Positions 24,298 to 31,314 of a stretch of DNA of 34,356 bases are shown here, one piece after another. The DNA lies in assembly GCA_016213065.1 (NCBI GenBank), contig JACRBV010000061.1, positions 1 to 34,356 of the forward strand, in the 5' to 3' direction. The notes under the pieces are model-generated. The model ran no database searches. It saw only the letters and a list, made by a program, of their open reading frames with translations, and was not told the origin of the DNA. How positions within the stretch are numbered: position 1 is the first letter of the stretch; the number at the start of each line of letters is the position of its first letter. Source of the stretch: Deltaproteobacteria bacterium. GTDB lineage: Bacteria; UBA10199; SPLOWO2-01-44-7. Both the position numbers and the translations under genes were made by a program.

Positions 24298-24610
24298 TTG
24301 AACCGTCATCCATTCCCAAAAGCCTGTAGGAATGTTGACCGATCGTAATGGTAATCGATTTGGCGGGTTTTGTTTTGTAGGCTTTGTTTAATTGTTGCGC
24401 TCCGGGATCCGTGTTGGAAGCAACAATGTGTTTGAGATTCCCTTCTGTATCTTTCACCACTAAATCAAAATTACCATCGTGTTGAAGAGTAGGGTCCGAC
24501 AAAAATTGCTCAGGCCTCATCCCTTTTTTAAGATCCTGTATGGCAAGAGCTTCAATATCCCCCTCTCTTGGACCCGCAGGATTCTCACATACAAAATGTG
24601 CTGTACTCAT
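24293..24610 (-). CDS. Small conserved-looking protein with very strong ribosome site
   Basis: A 105-aa soluble, slightly acidic protein with no recognised family. There are no membrane segments and only one cysteine; the C-terminus SITITIGQHSYRLLGMDDGSN suggests beta structure. It starts at ATG 24610 after AAAGGAGGTG, a nearly ideal ribosome site about five bases upstream, so it is probably well translated. The upstream 112 bases to the aminotransferase gene could hold its own promoter (TTGAAA and a TA-rich stretch), but no clear match. It is convergent with the FecR-domain gene. The function is not known; a small secreted or effector-like role would be a guess. Confidence 0.75.
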   Translation of the reverse strand: MSTAHFVCENPAGPREGDIEALAIQDLKKGMRPEQFLSDPTLQHDGNFDLVVKDTEGNLKHIVASNTDPGAQQLNKAYKTKPAKSITITIGQHSYRLLGMDDGSN

Positions 24611-24722
24611 AAAGCACCTCCTTTAAGGAAAATTCTATCCTTTAGAAATGGAGGCGCCTAGGAGTTTTTAAAAGGTGTTATCTGTACCTGTTTTTATTTT
24701 TTATTTTCAACGACTTAGAGTT

Positions 24723-25892
24723 CTATTTCTCAATCAAATTCAATAAAGGATTATGCTCGGAGGGGATCCACTTTAATTCTTGAATGAGGCTTTGTTGCAG
24801 GTTTTTTAGGCGGGCATCAACTTCCAATCCTCCCACCAAATTCAAATAGGTTTTTTGAAGATCTTTAATTTCCTGTGGCATGGGGATTTCAATCGCTTTT
24901 TTTGTTTTGGTGTCAAACACAAGAGAGATGGGAGTGATTTCCGCCGCGGTGCCGGTCATGACAGCGCCTTGAAAATTTTTGTCCAAAATTTCCTGAACCG
25001 GAATATCGCGGTATTCGATTTCTCCGCCCATCGCACGAATCATTTGGTCGACAACTTTCAGAGTAGTTCCCGGAAGGATGGGTTTGCCTTTTTGTTCGGG
25101 TGAAACAAATTTATTGTTGCCTTTGTAAAAAACAAGATTTTCTCCGCTTCCCTCCAGAACATTTCTTTCGGGGGTGGCATCGGTCAACAGACATTCCGAA
25201 AATTGGTTGTAGCAGGCAAAATTGACGATGCGTTGTCCGGTTAAATAATTGGAGGCCAATTTAAATTGGCGATTCCACTCTTCATTGCCATGCTGGGAAA
25301 TAAGAACCGGAGCGCCTTTTTCAAAAATTTCTTTTCCCAGATATTTTCCCCACGGTTTGACCGATAAAAGAAAATCAACACTGTGTCCCAATGAAAAAAC
25401 CCCAAGACTTCTGCCCGGCGTATTGCCGCGCATCACTAGAGGGCGCACGTAACAACCCTCGGATGGTTTGAAAAATTCGTTGTGAAGATTCAGCAAAACT
25501 GTTTTGATAATAAAATCTTTGACATCGGCCTTGGAGTAGCGAAACTGAATCACATCTTCTTTTTTTATTTTTCCCTTGAGCACGGCTTTGTATTTCTCGG
25601 CGAGTGGAGGATAAAGAGAAACAAAATCATTCCACACCTGTTGCGGATTTTCTGAAAGCCGCATCCATGCATATTCCATGGAACCAAAGAGACGGTCGAT
25701 GCGGATGTCAATGCCGATCAAATTGATTGTTCCATCGTTTTTTGCGAGATTGGGATAACAGCGTGAGCCTTCAAAAACAGCGCTTGCGTAGTGAAGCGCG
25801 TGGCAGTAGGCAAAAAATTCGAAATCGAGAAAATCAGGTCTCGCGCTCGCAGGATACCATTTGCCGTTGAAAAAAAGGATCTGTTCCGTCAT
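24723..25892 (-). CDS. Branched-chain aminotransferase-like class IV PLP enzyme
   Basis: A 389-aa fold-type IV aminotransferase, probably acting on branched-chain amino acids and their keto acids. Seen: HALHYASAVFEGSRCYP, the PLP lysine Lys211 in FKLASNYLTGQ, LEGSGENLVFYKGNN, PILPGTTLKVVDQM, and GTAAEITPI. These match IlvE more than D-amino-acid aminotransferase or ADC lyase. It is about 80 residues longer than E. coli IlvE. Extra sequence lies in the segment 70-130, between LFGSMEYAWMRLS and the conserved FKPSEGCYVRPLVMRG, and at the C-terminal tail. Such long forms exist in some deltaproteobacteria-like genomes. A GGAGG lies at about 25899-25903. The gene is divergent from pfkA, with 420 bases of repeats between. 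Confidence 0.87.
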   Translation of the reverse strand: MTEQILFFNGKWYPASARPDFLDFEFFAYCHALHYASAVFEGSRCYPNLAKNDGTINLIGIDIRIDRLFGSMEYAWMRLSENPQQVWNDFVSLYPPLAEKYKAVLKGKIKKEDVIQFRYSKADVKDFIIKTVLLNLHNEFFKPSEGCYVRPLVMRGNTPGRSLGVFSLGHSVDFLLSVKPWGKYLGKEIFEKGAPVLISQHGNEEWNRQFKLASNYLTGQRIVNFACYNQFSECLLTDATPERNVLEGSGENLVFYKGNNKFVSPEQKGKPILPGTTLKVVDQMIRAMGGEIEYRDIPVQEILDKNFQGAVMTGTAAEITPISLVFDTKTKKAIEIPMPQEIKDLQKTYLNLVGGLEVDARLKNLQQSLIQELKWIPSEHNPLLNLIEK

Positions 25893-25910
25893 AAGTCGGA
25901 GGTTACTCCA

Positions 25911-26022
25911 AAAAAAGCGATCAGCTGTCAGCCTTCAGCAATCAGCTTTTAATTTTGTTAAAGAAGCGTAAATAAAACCCAATCATTTTTCGGGCCGACA
26001 GATGATTGCTGATCGCTTTTTT
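25911..26022. repeat. Second heptamer-type inverted repeat
   Basis: Left arm has GCGATCA, GCTGTCA, GCCTTCA, GCAATCA, GCTTTTA (25917-25951). Right arm ends in TGATTGC, TGATCGC. The outer 15 bases, AAAAAAGCGATCAGC at 25911-25925 and GCTGATCGCTTTTTT at 26008-26022, are perfect inverses. The position between divergent genes means no terminator is needed, so this looks like a repeat element in its own right. Of the 423-bp gap to pfkA, 26023-26120 shows nothing clear. Confidence 0.8.
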
Positions 26023-26120
26023 GGATTACAAAACAGATTTATGGATTTATGACAAGGATTCGTTTACAAGCTGTCCGTAATCAGTTATAGCCCTCGAAAA
26101 ATAAGATGATTGGTTTCTAG

Positions 26121-26288
26121 TGTCATTCCGGCGAAGCTTGTCCCTGCAGGCAGTAAGCAGGGAGCCGGAATCCAGACGTCGTCCCGACCCCGTATCGTAG
26201 TACGAGGCAGGCTCCAGTCGGGAACCAGAAATGAAAGGTTGGATCCCTGCTGGAGTTTACCCCTGCGGAGGCAGGGGCAGGGATGACA
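26121..26288. repeat. 168-bp composite element of three hairpins
   Basis: Ends are TGTCAT (26121-26126) and ATGACA (26283-26288). Hairpin 1: ATTCCGGC with GCCGGAAT and inner TCCCTGC/GCAGGGA. Hairpin 2: CCCGAC with GTCGGG and inner TCGTA/TACGA. Hairpin 3: ATCCCTGC with GCAGGGAT and inner CCCTGC/GCAGGG. The style (TCATTCC..GGAATCCAG..GGGATGACA) is a REP-like type widespread in bacteria. Its right end supplies an in-frame ATG at 26283 upstream of pfkA. Confidence 0.85.
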
Positions 26289-26315
26289 AAAAGTATATTT
26301 TTCAGCACTCTCTTT

Positions 26316-27410
26316 ATGAAAAAAACCAAAAAAATTGCAATTTTAACCGGTGGGGGTGATTGCCCGGGTTTGAATGCCGTTATTTGCGCTGTCACGCGCA
26401 GTGCTATTAATGATTATGGTTGGGAGGTGTGGGGGATTGAAGACGGGTTTGAAGGGTTGATTGAAGGGCGCCTGTCGCCTCTCACATCGGACCGCGTTTT
26501 TGACATCATGCCGCTCGGGGGAACCATTTTGGGGACCACCAACCGGAGCAGTCCGTTCTTTTATTCAAAAGATGGGGGCAAGACTCCGTACAGAGATACT
26601 TCCAAACAAATTTTGCAACTCTTCGAAAGAAATGGACTCAATGCCCTTGTGTGCGTGGGCGGGGAAGGAACTATGTCTTTCGCAAAAAGATTTTCACAAG
26701 AGGGTTTGCCCATCGTCGGTATTCCAAAAACAATTGATAATGATGTCCCCGGCACGGAGCGAACGGTTGGTTTTTATTCCGCGGTTCACACCGCCACCGA
26801 GGCAATTGACAAACTCCACACCACGGCGGCTTCTCACCACCGTGTGATGGTGATTGAGGTGATGGGCCGTGATGCCGGTTGGTTGGCGCTTGCTTCCGGT
26901 TTAGCAGGCGGAGCCAACATTATTCTAATTCCGGAACTTCCGTTTGATTTGGAGAAAGTTTATCAACGCGTGAAGCGGCGTTCTCTGCGCGGTCGTCGTT
27001 TTACCATCGTGGTGGTTGCCGAAGGGGCTTTTCCCGCGGGCGGAAAACAGGTTGTGCAAAAAAGAGTGAAGGATGTGAGTCAACCGATCCGTCTGGGAGG
27101 AGTTGCCCATTGGCTCGCGGCGCAAATTGAAAAAAATACCGATGTGGAAGCAAGGGCCGTTGTGTTGGGGCATGTGCTACGCGGCGGAAGCCCCATTTAT
27201 CAGGATCGCATTTTGGCAACTTCCTTTGGTTGTGAAGCCACCCACCGGCTTGCCATGGGAGAGAGCGCGATGATGGTTGGCTGGCACGAGGGAAAACATA
27301 TTTCGATCGCGCTGAAAAATTTGGCCCCGGGCATGAGACACGTCCCCAAAAATCACGACTGGATTGCCACCTGCCGTTCCATGGGTTTTACTTTTGCCGA
27401 AGCTGATTGA
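26316..27410 (+). CDS. pfkA: 6-phosphofructokinase, probably ATP-dependent group III
   Basis: A 364-aa glycolytic enzyme that phosphorylates fructose 6-phosphate. Seen: IAILTGGGDCPGLNAVI, VCVGGEGTMSFA, GIPKTIDNDVPGTERTVGF with the catalytic TIDND, the MGRDAGWLA substrate block, and VLGHVLRGGSP. In the E. coli numbering the residue after GGE is Gly (position 104), which favours ATP, while the PKTIDND lysine (position 124) is shared with PPi enzymes. The Gly/Lys combination is that of group III enzymes such as the ATP-dependent actinobacterial ones, so ATP is predicted but not certain. The start is chosen at the ATG 26316 by family fit; an ATG at 26283 lies in repeat DNA. No clear ribosome site is seen for either. 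The 3' end overlaps a pseudogene fragment on the other strand. Confidence 0.93.
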   Translation: MKKTKKIAILTGGGDCPGLNAVICAVTRSAINDYGWEVWGIEDGFEGLIEGRLSPLTSDRVFDIMPLGGTILGTTNRSSPFFYSKDGGKTPYRDTSKQILQLFERNGLNALVCVGGEGTMSFAKRFSQEGLPIVGIPKTIDNDVPGTERTVGFYSAVHTATEAIDKLHTTAASHHRVMVIEVMGRDAGWLALASGLAGGANIILIPELPFDLEKVYQRVKRRSLRGRRFTIVVVAEGAFPAGGKQVVQKRVKDVSQPIRLGGVAHWLAAQIEKNTDVEARAVVLGHVLRGGSPIYQDRILATSFGCEATHRLAMGESAMMVGWHEGKHISIALKNLAPGMRHVPKNHDWIATCRSMGFTFAEAD

Positions 27411-27501
27411 CGACTTCCGGTGCGAGAGACAGATCATGCTGTTTCGCAAGATTGGCGAGACTTTCCCACGTTCCAACATCCGACTAGCTGAAAGGTGCTT
27501 C
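27388..27501 (-). pseudogene. Remnant of a manC 3' end
   Basis: The minus strand reads EAPFS, a TAG stop, then SDVGTWESLANLAKQHDLSL, then APEVVNQLRQK and TAA. This matches the C-terminus of the intact guanylyltransferase at 28989 (EAPFTWSDVGTWESLANLAKQH...) until the last residues, which differ. About 62 bp are shared with only five mismatches, including a run of 35 identical bases. The TGG codon has become TAG. The end overlaps the pfkA stop by 23 bases, which suggests that the original gene once ended here. It is separated from the intact copy by the DUF4143 gene. Confidence 0.85.
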
Positions 27502-27547
27502 CGTTTCAGCGTATTGTATAAAGTATACCTTCTTTAATACAAAAAAA

Positions 27548-27576
27548 TTGCAAAGAATACATTCTTTTGGTAAGAT
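27548..27576 (+). promoter_or_regulatory. Promoter with palindromic operator upstream of DUF4143 gene 2
   Basis: TTGCAA at 27548-27553 and TAAGAT at 27571-27576 with a 17-bp spacer. The spacer holds AAAGAATACATTCTTT (27552-27567), a near-perfect dyad with 7-bp arms. Upstream, GTATAAAGTATAC is another dyad. A repressor at the first dyad would block polymerase. Confidence 0.55.
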
Positions 27577-27596
27577 AGGAGTGGAAGGATGGATCT

Positions 27597-28955
27597 ATGT
27601 TTTCACGGTCTATTGAAAAATCCTTAATAAATTGGATGAGTTCTGCATCCAGAATGCCTCTTGTCATCAGGGGGGCAAGGCAAACTGGCAAAACCACGCT
27701 TATAAGGGAGTTTGGAAAGAGATTTGATCAGTTCATCGAACTGAACCTTGAAAAAGAGGCAAACAAAAGGATTTTTTCAAATGTAGGGGATATCAAAGAT
27801 GTAATCCTGTCCATTGAATCCGTCACAAATAAAAAAATAGTTCCGGCCAAGACACTTCTCTTTTTGGATGAGATACAAAACTGTCCCACCGCTATAACCA
27901 TGCTCCGCTATTTTTATGAAGACGCACCCGACCTGTATGTCATTTCCGCTGGTTCGTTGCTTGAGGTCAGGATGAAAAAAGAAGGATGGTCTTTTCCCGT
28001 CGGCAGGGTGGAATTTCTGTATCTCTTTCCTGTCCTTTTTGAAGAATTTTTAAACGTGCTCGGTGAAGTTTCCATTTTGGATTTCCTTCGCAGTTTTAAA
28101 CTGGGCAAAAAAATTCCCGATGCGGTGCACGACAAACTGATTGGATTACTTGTGGACTATATGACAGTTGGGGGGATGCCACAGGCCGTCAATGAATATC
28201 TCGTCAACAAAAGTTTTATCCCTGCAAGAAGGGTTCATGAGATATTGACGGCTACATTTAAGGACGATTTTGCCAAATATTCCAGTGAGACATCGGCAGA
28301 ATATTTATCAGAAGTGCGGAATCGCATCCCATTTGAAATAGGCAATCGCATCAAATATTCAGCCATCGGTGGGCTTCATTCTCGTTCGCAATATATCTCC
28401 AAGGCATTTGATGTTCTGCATTCTGCGATGCTTATAGAAAGGGTTTTTCCGACCACGCAGGTAAAACTGCCGCTTGTCAAAAAACCCAAATCTGCCCCCA
28501 AGTCTATTTTTGTTGATATTGGGTTGTGCACGCATCTGCTCAAACTAACACGTGACCAGATCAAGGAGAGGCTGATTGACCCTCGTTACAGCGGTGCACT
28601 TTGTGAACAATTCGTGGGGCAGGAATTACTGGGTATGGATTTTAACAGACGAAACGAGCTTTACTTTTGGGTCAGGGAAGAAAAAGGGACAAGCTCTGAA
28701 CTGGATTATATTATGCAAACAGGCAATGAGATATATCCCGTTGAAGTGAAATCGGGGAGTCATGGTTCTCTCAAGTCATTGCACCAATTTTTGTCCCGCA
28801 GTGGAGGCAAGATCGGGATCAGATTATTTCAAGGATCAGCTCAAATAGAAGAACATGACGTCATTCTTTCTCCCGCCCAAAACCGTCTGCATTACCGGTT
28901 GGTTTCGCTCCCGTTGTATCTGACTTTCAGGTTGGCATCTCTTTTGGGACAATAG
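27597..28955 (+). CDS. DUF4143 ATPase with nuclease-like C-terminal domain (copy 2)
   Basis: A 452-aa AAA_14/DUF4143 protein, paralogous to the one at 13966. Seen: P-loop GARQTGKT at 26-33, Walker B LLFLDEIQ with D91 and E92, SAGSLLE, FPVGRVEFLYLFPVLFEEFL, and the C-terminal nuclease-like pattern with Asp370 in SELDY and EVKSG at 383-387. Both the ATPase and the nuclease-like residues are intact. The start ATG has GGAAGGA seven bases before it. A promoter with an operator-like palindrome lies directly upstream. The gene ends 34 bp from the end of manC on the other strand. Family function is unsettled; roles in archaeal stress and in toxin-like or defence contexts have been suggested by others, but nothing here decides. 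It sits alone between copies of the manC 3' end. Confidence 0.93.
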   Translation: MFSRSIEKSLINWMSSASRMPLVIRGARQTGKTTLIREFGKRFDQFIELNLEKEANKRIFSNVGDIKDVILSIESVTNKKIVPAKTLLFLDEIQNCPTAITMLRYFYEDAPDLYVISAGSLLEVRMKKEGWSFPVGRVEFLYLFPVLFEEFLNVLGEVSILDFLRSFKLGKKIPDAVHDKLIGLLVDYMTVGGMPQAVNEYLVNKSFIPARRVHEILTATFKDDFAKYSSETSAEYLSEVRNRIPFEIGNRIKYSAIGGLHSRSQYISKAFDVLHSAMLIERVFPTTQVKLPLVKKPKSAPKSIFVDIGLCTHLLKLTRDQIKERLIDPRYSGALCEQFVGQELLGMDFNRRNELYFWVREEKGTSSELDYIMQTGNEIYPVEVKSGSHGSLKSLHQFLSRSGGKIGIRLFQGSAQIEEHDVILSPAQNRLHYRLVSLPLYLTFRLASLLGQ

Positions 28956-28988
28956 CGTATAGGAGACTCAAGTCTTGCAATGTCCATT

Positions 28989-29873
28989 TTACACAGAGCG
29001 GGTTTCTAAAATCTCCAGTACTTCTTTGGAAAGTTTCAGAGAGTGTTGTTTCGCAAGATTGGCGAGACTTTCCCACGTTCCCACATCCGACCATGTGAAG
29101 GGTGCTTCCACGACAAGCAGGTCTTTTGACTTTTCCATGATGGCGTAGTCAATCGAGATCGCCGGAGTTTTTTCAAAGAAGTCTTCAATCCGCGTTTCCT
29201 TTTCAAGCAAGGAATAAATTTCGGGCATGAATTTTTGAAAAGCCTCCACCATTTTTGCGACGGGAAAAATAAAAGTGCCGCCGTTCCAGAAATAATTTCC
29301 GTTTTCCAAAAAATGTTTTGCCGTTTTCGCATCCGGTTTTTCCACAAACTCTTTAACCCTGCTGTCCTCCTTATGCAGATAGCCATGATGGGTGGAGGCA
29401 AAAGTGGGCGGAATGCCAATCGTGACAATGGCATTCTGTTTTTCGGCCATTTCAAATGCCTGACGGATGGTTTTACAAAAGACCCCTTCAGGCGTGATGA
29501 ATTGATCCGAAGGAATGGCCATCAAAACGGCGTCTTTGTTTCTCTGCATGAGCTGAAAGCTAACCCAAGCAAGGCAGGGCGCTGTGTTTTTTTTTTGAGT
29601 CTCTCCAAAAATTTGTGAATCGTTTAAAAAAGGCAGTTGTTCTTTCACAAGAGGGACGTAACGCCGGTTCGTGGCGACGAGAATGTTTTGGGGTTCAAAA
29701 AGCTGGCTGAGCCTTTCAACGCTTTGCTGTAACAGCGTTTTTTCCGGGTGGATCAATTTAAGAAATTGCTTCGGTTTTTTAGGCGTGCTTAAAGGGGCAA
29801 ACCGTGTTCCTTCCCCCCCCGCCATAATCAAGGCGTAGAAGGCATTTGACCGTTGCGTTCTGTTTTGCGGCAT
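28989..29873 (-). CDS. manC: Mannose-1-phosphate guanylyltransferase
   Basis: A 294-aa nucleotidyltransferase that makes GDP-mannose from GTP and mannose 1-phosphate for surface glycans. Seen: LIMAGGEGTRFAPLSTPKKPKQFL (nucleotide-binding signature, with FAPLS in place of the usual FWPLS), IPSDQFI, FVEKPDAKTA, NGNYFWNGGTFIF, SIDYAIMEKS and TWSDVGTWESL. It is the short form without the C-terminal phosphomannose isomerase domain. The frame is open to 29912, but the ATG at 29873 has AGGA at about nine bases and leaves only 15 bp to the divergent thioredoxin-like gene. The last 40 residues overlap the duplicated region at 29047, and the final 15 (SLKLSKEVLEILETRSV) differ from the remnant near 27400, which hints that the tail was exchanged. 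Confidence 0.93.
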   Translation of the reverse strand: MPQNRTQRSNAFYALIMAGGEGTRFAPLSTPKKPKQFLKLIHPEKTLLQQSVERLSQLFEPQNILVATNRRYVPLVKEQLPFLNDSQIFGETQKKNTAPCLAWVSFQLMQRNKDAVLMAIPSDQFITPEGVFCKTIRQAFEMAEKQNAIVTIGIPPTFASTHHGYLHKEDSRVKEFVEKPDAKTAKHFLENGNYFWNGGTFIFPVAKMVEAFQKFMPEIYSLLEKETRIEDFFEKTPAISIDYAIMEKSKDLLVVEAPFTWSDVGTWESLANLAKQHSLKLSKEVLEILETRSV

Positions 29874-29888
29874 GTTAGCGGACGTCCT

Positions 29889-30443
29889 ATGGCATTTCAG
29901 CCCAAAACGCAACTTTTAGCTTTTGGCGCTACCGCTCCCGATTTTTCCCTTCCGGGTGCCGATGGTCAAACTTATCATCTCCACGATTTCAAAAACAAAG
30001 CCAAAGCATTTGTCGTGATTTTCGCCTGCAATCATTGTCCCTATGTTTTGGCTTACGAAGACCGAATGATTCAAATTTGCAAAGACTATCGTTCAAGCGG
30101 AGTCGCCTTTTTTGTCATCAACGCCAATGAAACTAAAAATTATCCCGAAGATTCGTTTGAAAAAATGAAAGAAAAAACAAAACTTAAAAAACTTCCCTAC
30201 CCTTATTTGCGGGATGAAGATCAAAAAGTGGCAGAAAGTTTTGGGGCAGGAGCCACGCCGGAAGTTTTTCTTTTTGATGGAGACTTAAAACTTGTCTATC
30301 ACGGTCGGATTGATGACAACTGGCAGGAGACAACCAAAGTTACACAACACTATTTGCGGGATGCGATCTCTGCGTTACTGGCAGGCAAAGAAATTGCAAA
30401 AAAAGAAACACATCCCATCGGTTGTTCCATCAAGTGGGGGTGA
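29889..30443 (+). CDS. Thioredoxin-fold AhpC/TSA-type protein
   Basis: A 184-aa protein of the thioredoxin family that carries the CNHCPYV motif, a subgroup related to peroxiredoxins and cytochrome biogenesis thioredoxins. Seen: APDFSLPGADGQTYHLHDF, VVIFACNHCPYVLAYEDRM with the redox pair CxxC, FFVINANE, and the cis-proline region GATPEVFLFD. It ends in THPIGCSIKWG, typical of this subgroup. No signal peptide is visible, so it is likely cytosolic. The start is at ATG 29889 and no ribosome site is clear. The divergent manC starts just 15 bp away, so promoters of both genes must overlap the other coding region. After the stop there is a two-hairpin repeat, and 64 bp later the next gene. Confidence 0.9.
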   Translation: MAFQPKTQLLAFGATAPDFSLPGADGQTYHLHDFKNKAKAFVVIFACNHCPYVLAYEDRMIQICKDYRSSGVAFFVINANETKNYPEDSFEKMKEKTKLKKLPYPYLRDEDQKVAESFGAGATPEVFLFDGDLKLVYHGRIDDNWQETTKVTQHYLRDAISALLAGKEIAKKETHPIGCSIKWG

Positions 30444-30444
30444 A

Positions 30445-30477
30445 CCCCTGCGGGGCACGCAACTTTTTTTGCGTCCC
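30445..30477. repeat. Two-hairpin repeat after the thioredoxin-like gene
   Basis: CCCC-TGC-GGGG at 30445-30455 followed by ACGCAA (30457-30462) and TTGCGT (30469-30474) with a T-rich loop. The layout, two small adjacent hairpins right after a gene, is like those at 8458-8508 and 32122-32164. It may act as a weak terminator, though the T run is in the loop. Confidence 0.5.
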
Positions 30478-30507
30478 GCCGAAGATAGATGTGAACGGAG
30501 GATTTTT

Positions 30508-31086
30508 ATGAAGACTTTTTTGATTGAATTAGTAGTTGTTTTTTTCTTGGGAAGTGTGGGGTTGCTCCACGCAAAAATGACTCCCGCAACTTTTAATGCG
30601 GGCGAGTCGCTCACATCAGGAAAACTCTTTCTAAATCAGGTAGATACAGTCAGTCTTTATTTAAGTACTGAAAGAATTGTCTACGTTCCCCGCCTCACAC
30701 AGGATTTGCATTTAAGCGTCAGCCTTACACTTTTGGGCATGTCGTTTGGGTCCAATACGACCGAAATGGAAAAATTTGTGGTCCGCCATATTCAGGCTTT
30801 CAACAAAACGTTAAAAGAACGTTTGGAATTTTATGCCCCCCAGTTGGCCAAGGAATTTGATCCCAATCAGGATGTCGATTTTGTTGTGAAGGTGGGTGCG
30901 GATCAAAAATCGGTGGCGACTTGGCAAGGCGGCGAATGGAAATGGATTGATACCTCGAAAAAACAAGCTAGTGTTGTCGAAGTTGGAAGTGACAAAAAGA
31001 AATGCCCGGCGATGATTGGAACCAAAAAAGAGGAGGGGACGCCTCCCGCAATAGAAGCCAGCGCAACGCCTCCTCCAAGTAGATAA
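30508..31086 (+). CDS. Exported protein of unknown function
   Basis: A 192-aa protein with an N-terminal signal peptide (FLIELVVVFFLGSVGLLHA, about 21 residues) and no known domain. After cleavage the mature part begins KMTPATFNAGESLTSG. The middle is mixed, with one predicted helix (MEKFVVRHIQAFNKTLKERLEFYAPQLAKEF). The segment VDFVVKVGADQKSVATWQGGEWKWID is likely beta. The C-terminus is a Pro/Ala/Glu-rich tail. The open frame runs upstream but ATG 30508 is backed by ACGGAGG at 30495-30501 and by the signal peptide. No partner gene is seen; tRNA-Arg follows within 6 bp. It may be a periplasmic structural or binding protein; no function can be assigned. Confidence 0.8.
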   Translation: MKTFLIELVVVFFLGSVGLLHAKMTPATFNAGESLTSGKLFLNQVDTVSLYLSTERIVYVPRLTQDLHLSVSLTLLGMSFGSNTTEMEKFVVRHIQAFNKTLKERLEFYAPQLAKEFDPNQDVDFVVKVGADQKSVATWQGGEWKWIDTSKKQASVVEVGSDKKKCPAMIGTKKEEGTPPAIEASATPPPSR

Positions 31087-31091
31087 AGCCT

Positions 31092-31164
31092 GCGCCCGTA
31101 GCTCAACGGATAGAGCATCTGGCTTCGAACCAGAGGGCTGGGAGTTCAAGTCTCTCCGGGCGCA
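31092..31164 (+). tRNA. tRNA-Arg(TCG)
   Basis: A complete cloverleaf of 73 bases: acceptor GCGCCCG/CGGGCGC, D arm GCTC/GAGC, anticodon stem TCTGG/CCAGA with loop CTTCGAA, anticodon TCG at 31125-31127, variable loop GGGCT, T arm GGGAG/CTCTC with TTCAAGT. The discriminator is A31164. CCA is not encoded. It reads CGA arginine codons. It lies 6 bp after the exported protein gene, so it might be co-transcribed, and is followed by a terminator. Confidence 0.97.
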
Positions 31165-31165
31165 C

Positions 31166-31201
31166 AACGATTTTCCGCAGGGAAATCGTTCCTCTATTTT
31201 T
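31166..31201 (+). terminator. Terminator after tRNA-Arg
   Basis: AACGATTTTCC at 31166-31176 pairs with GGAAATCGTT at 31181-31190, one bulged T, a GCAG loop, followed by CCTCTATTTTT. It is a plausible Rho-independent terminator. Confidence 0.7.
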
Positions 31202-31314
31202 GGGGAAACGGGTGGAGGATTTGAAAAATAAAAAGATAATTTGAGAAATTGGTGTGATGCCCAAGTCATGAAGGATTGGTGCGTATAGTTGCAAGGATGT
31301 TAATAGATTAAAAC

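Larger units (their letters stand above)
27440..29108. mobile_element. Possible DUF4143 gene cassette bounded by manC-derived direct repeats
   Basis: Direct repeats at 27440-27501 and 29047-29108 (62 bp, about 57 matches, 35 consecutive identical bases at 27440-27474 and 29047-29081) bracket the DUF4143 gene 27597-28955. The left copy is the dead 3' end of a manC-like gene, the right copy is within the living one. This resembles an element that entered the 3' part of a gene and restored its end. No recombinase is present, so homologous recombination with a relative's locus is an alternative. Confidence 0.4.

Noticed and set aside
24203-26022. Heptamer repeats considered as a CRISPR array
   Set aside because: Units are 7 bp with no unique spacers and arms are inverted, and there is no cas gene.
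26283-26315. Upstream ATG for pfkA
   Set aside because: It lies in the repeat element end and adds residues not found in the family.
31092-31164. The tRNA considered as an attachment site for an integrated island
   Set aside because: No repeat of its 3' end is seen downstream and no integrase is present.
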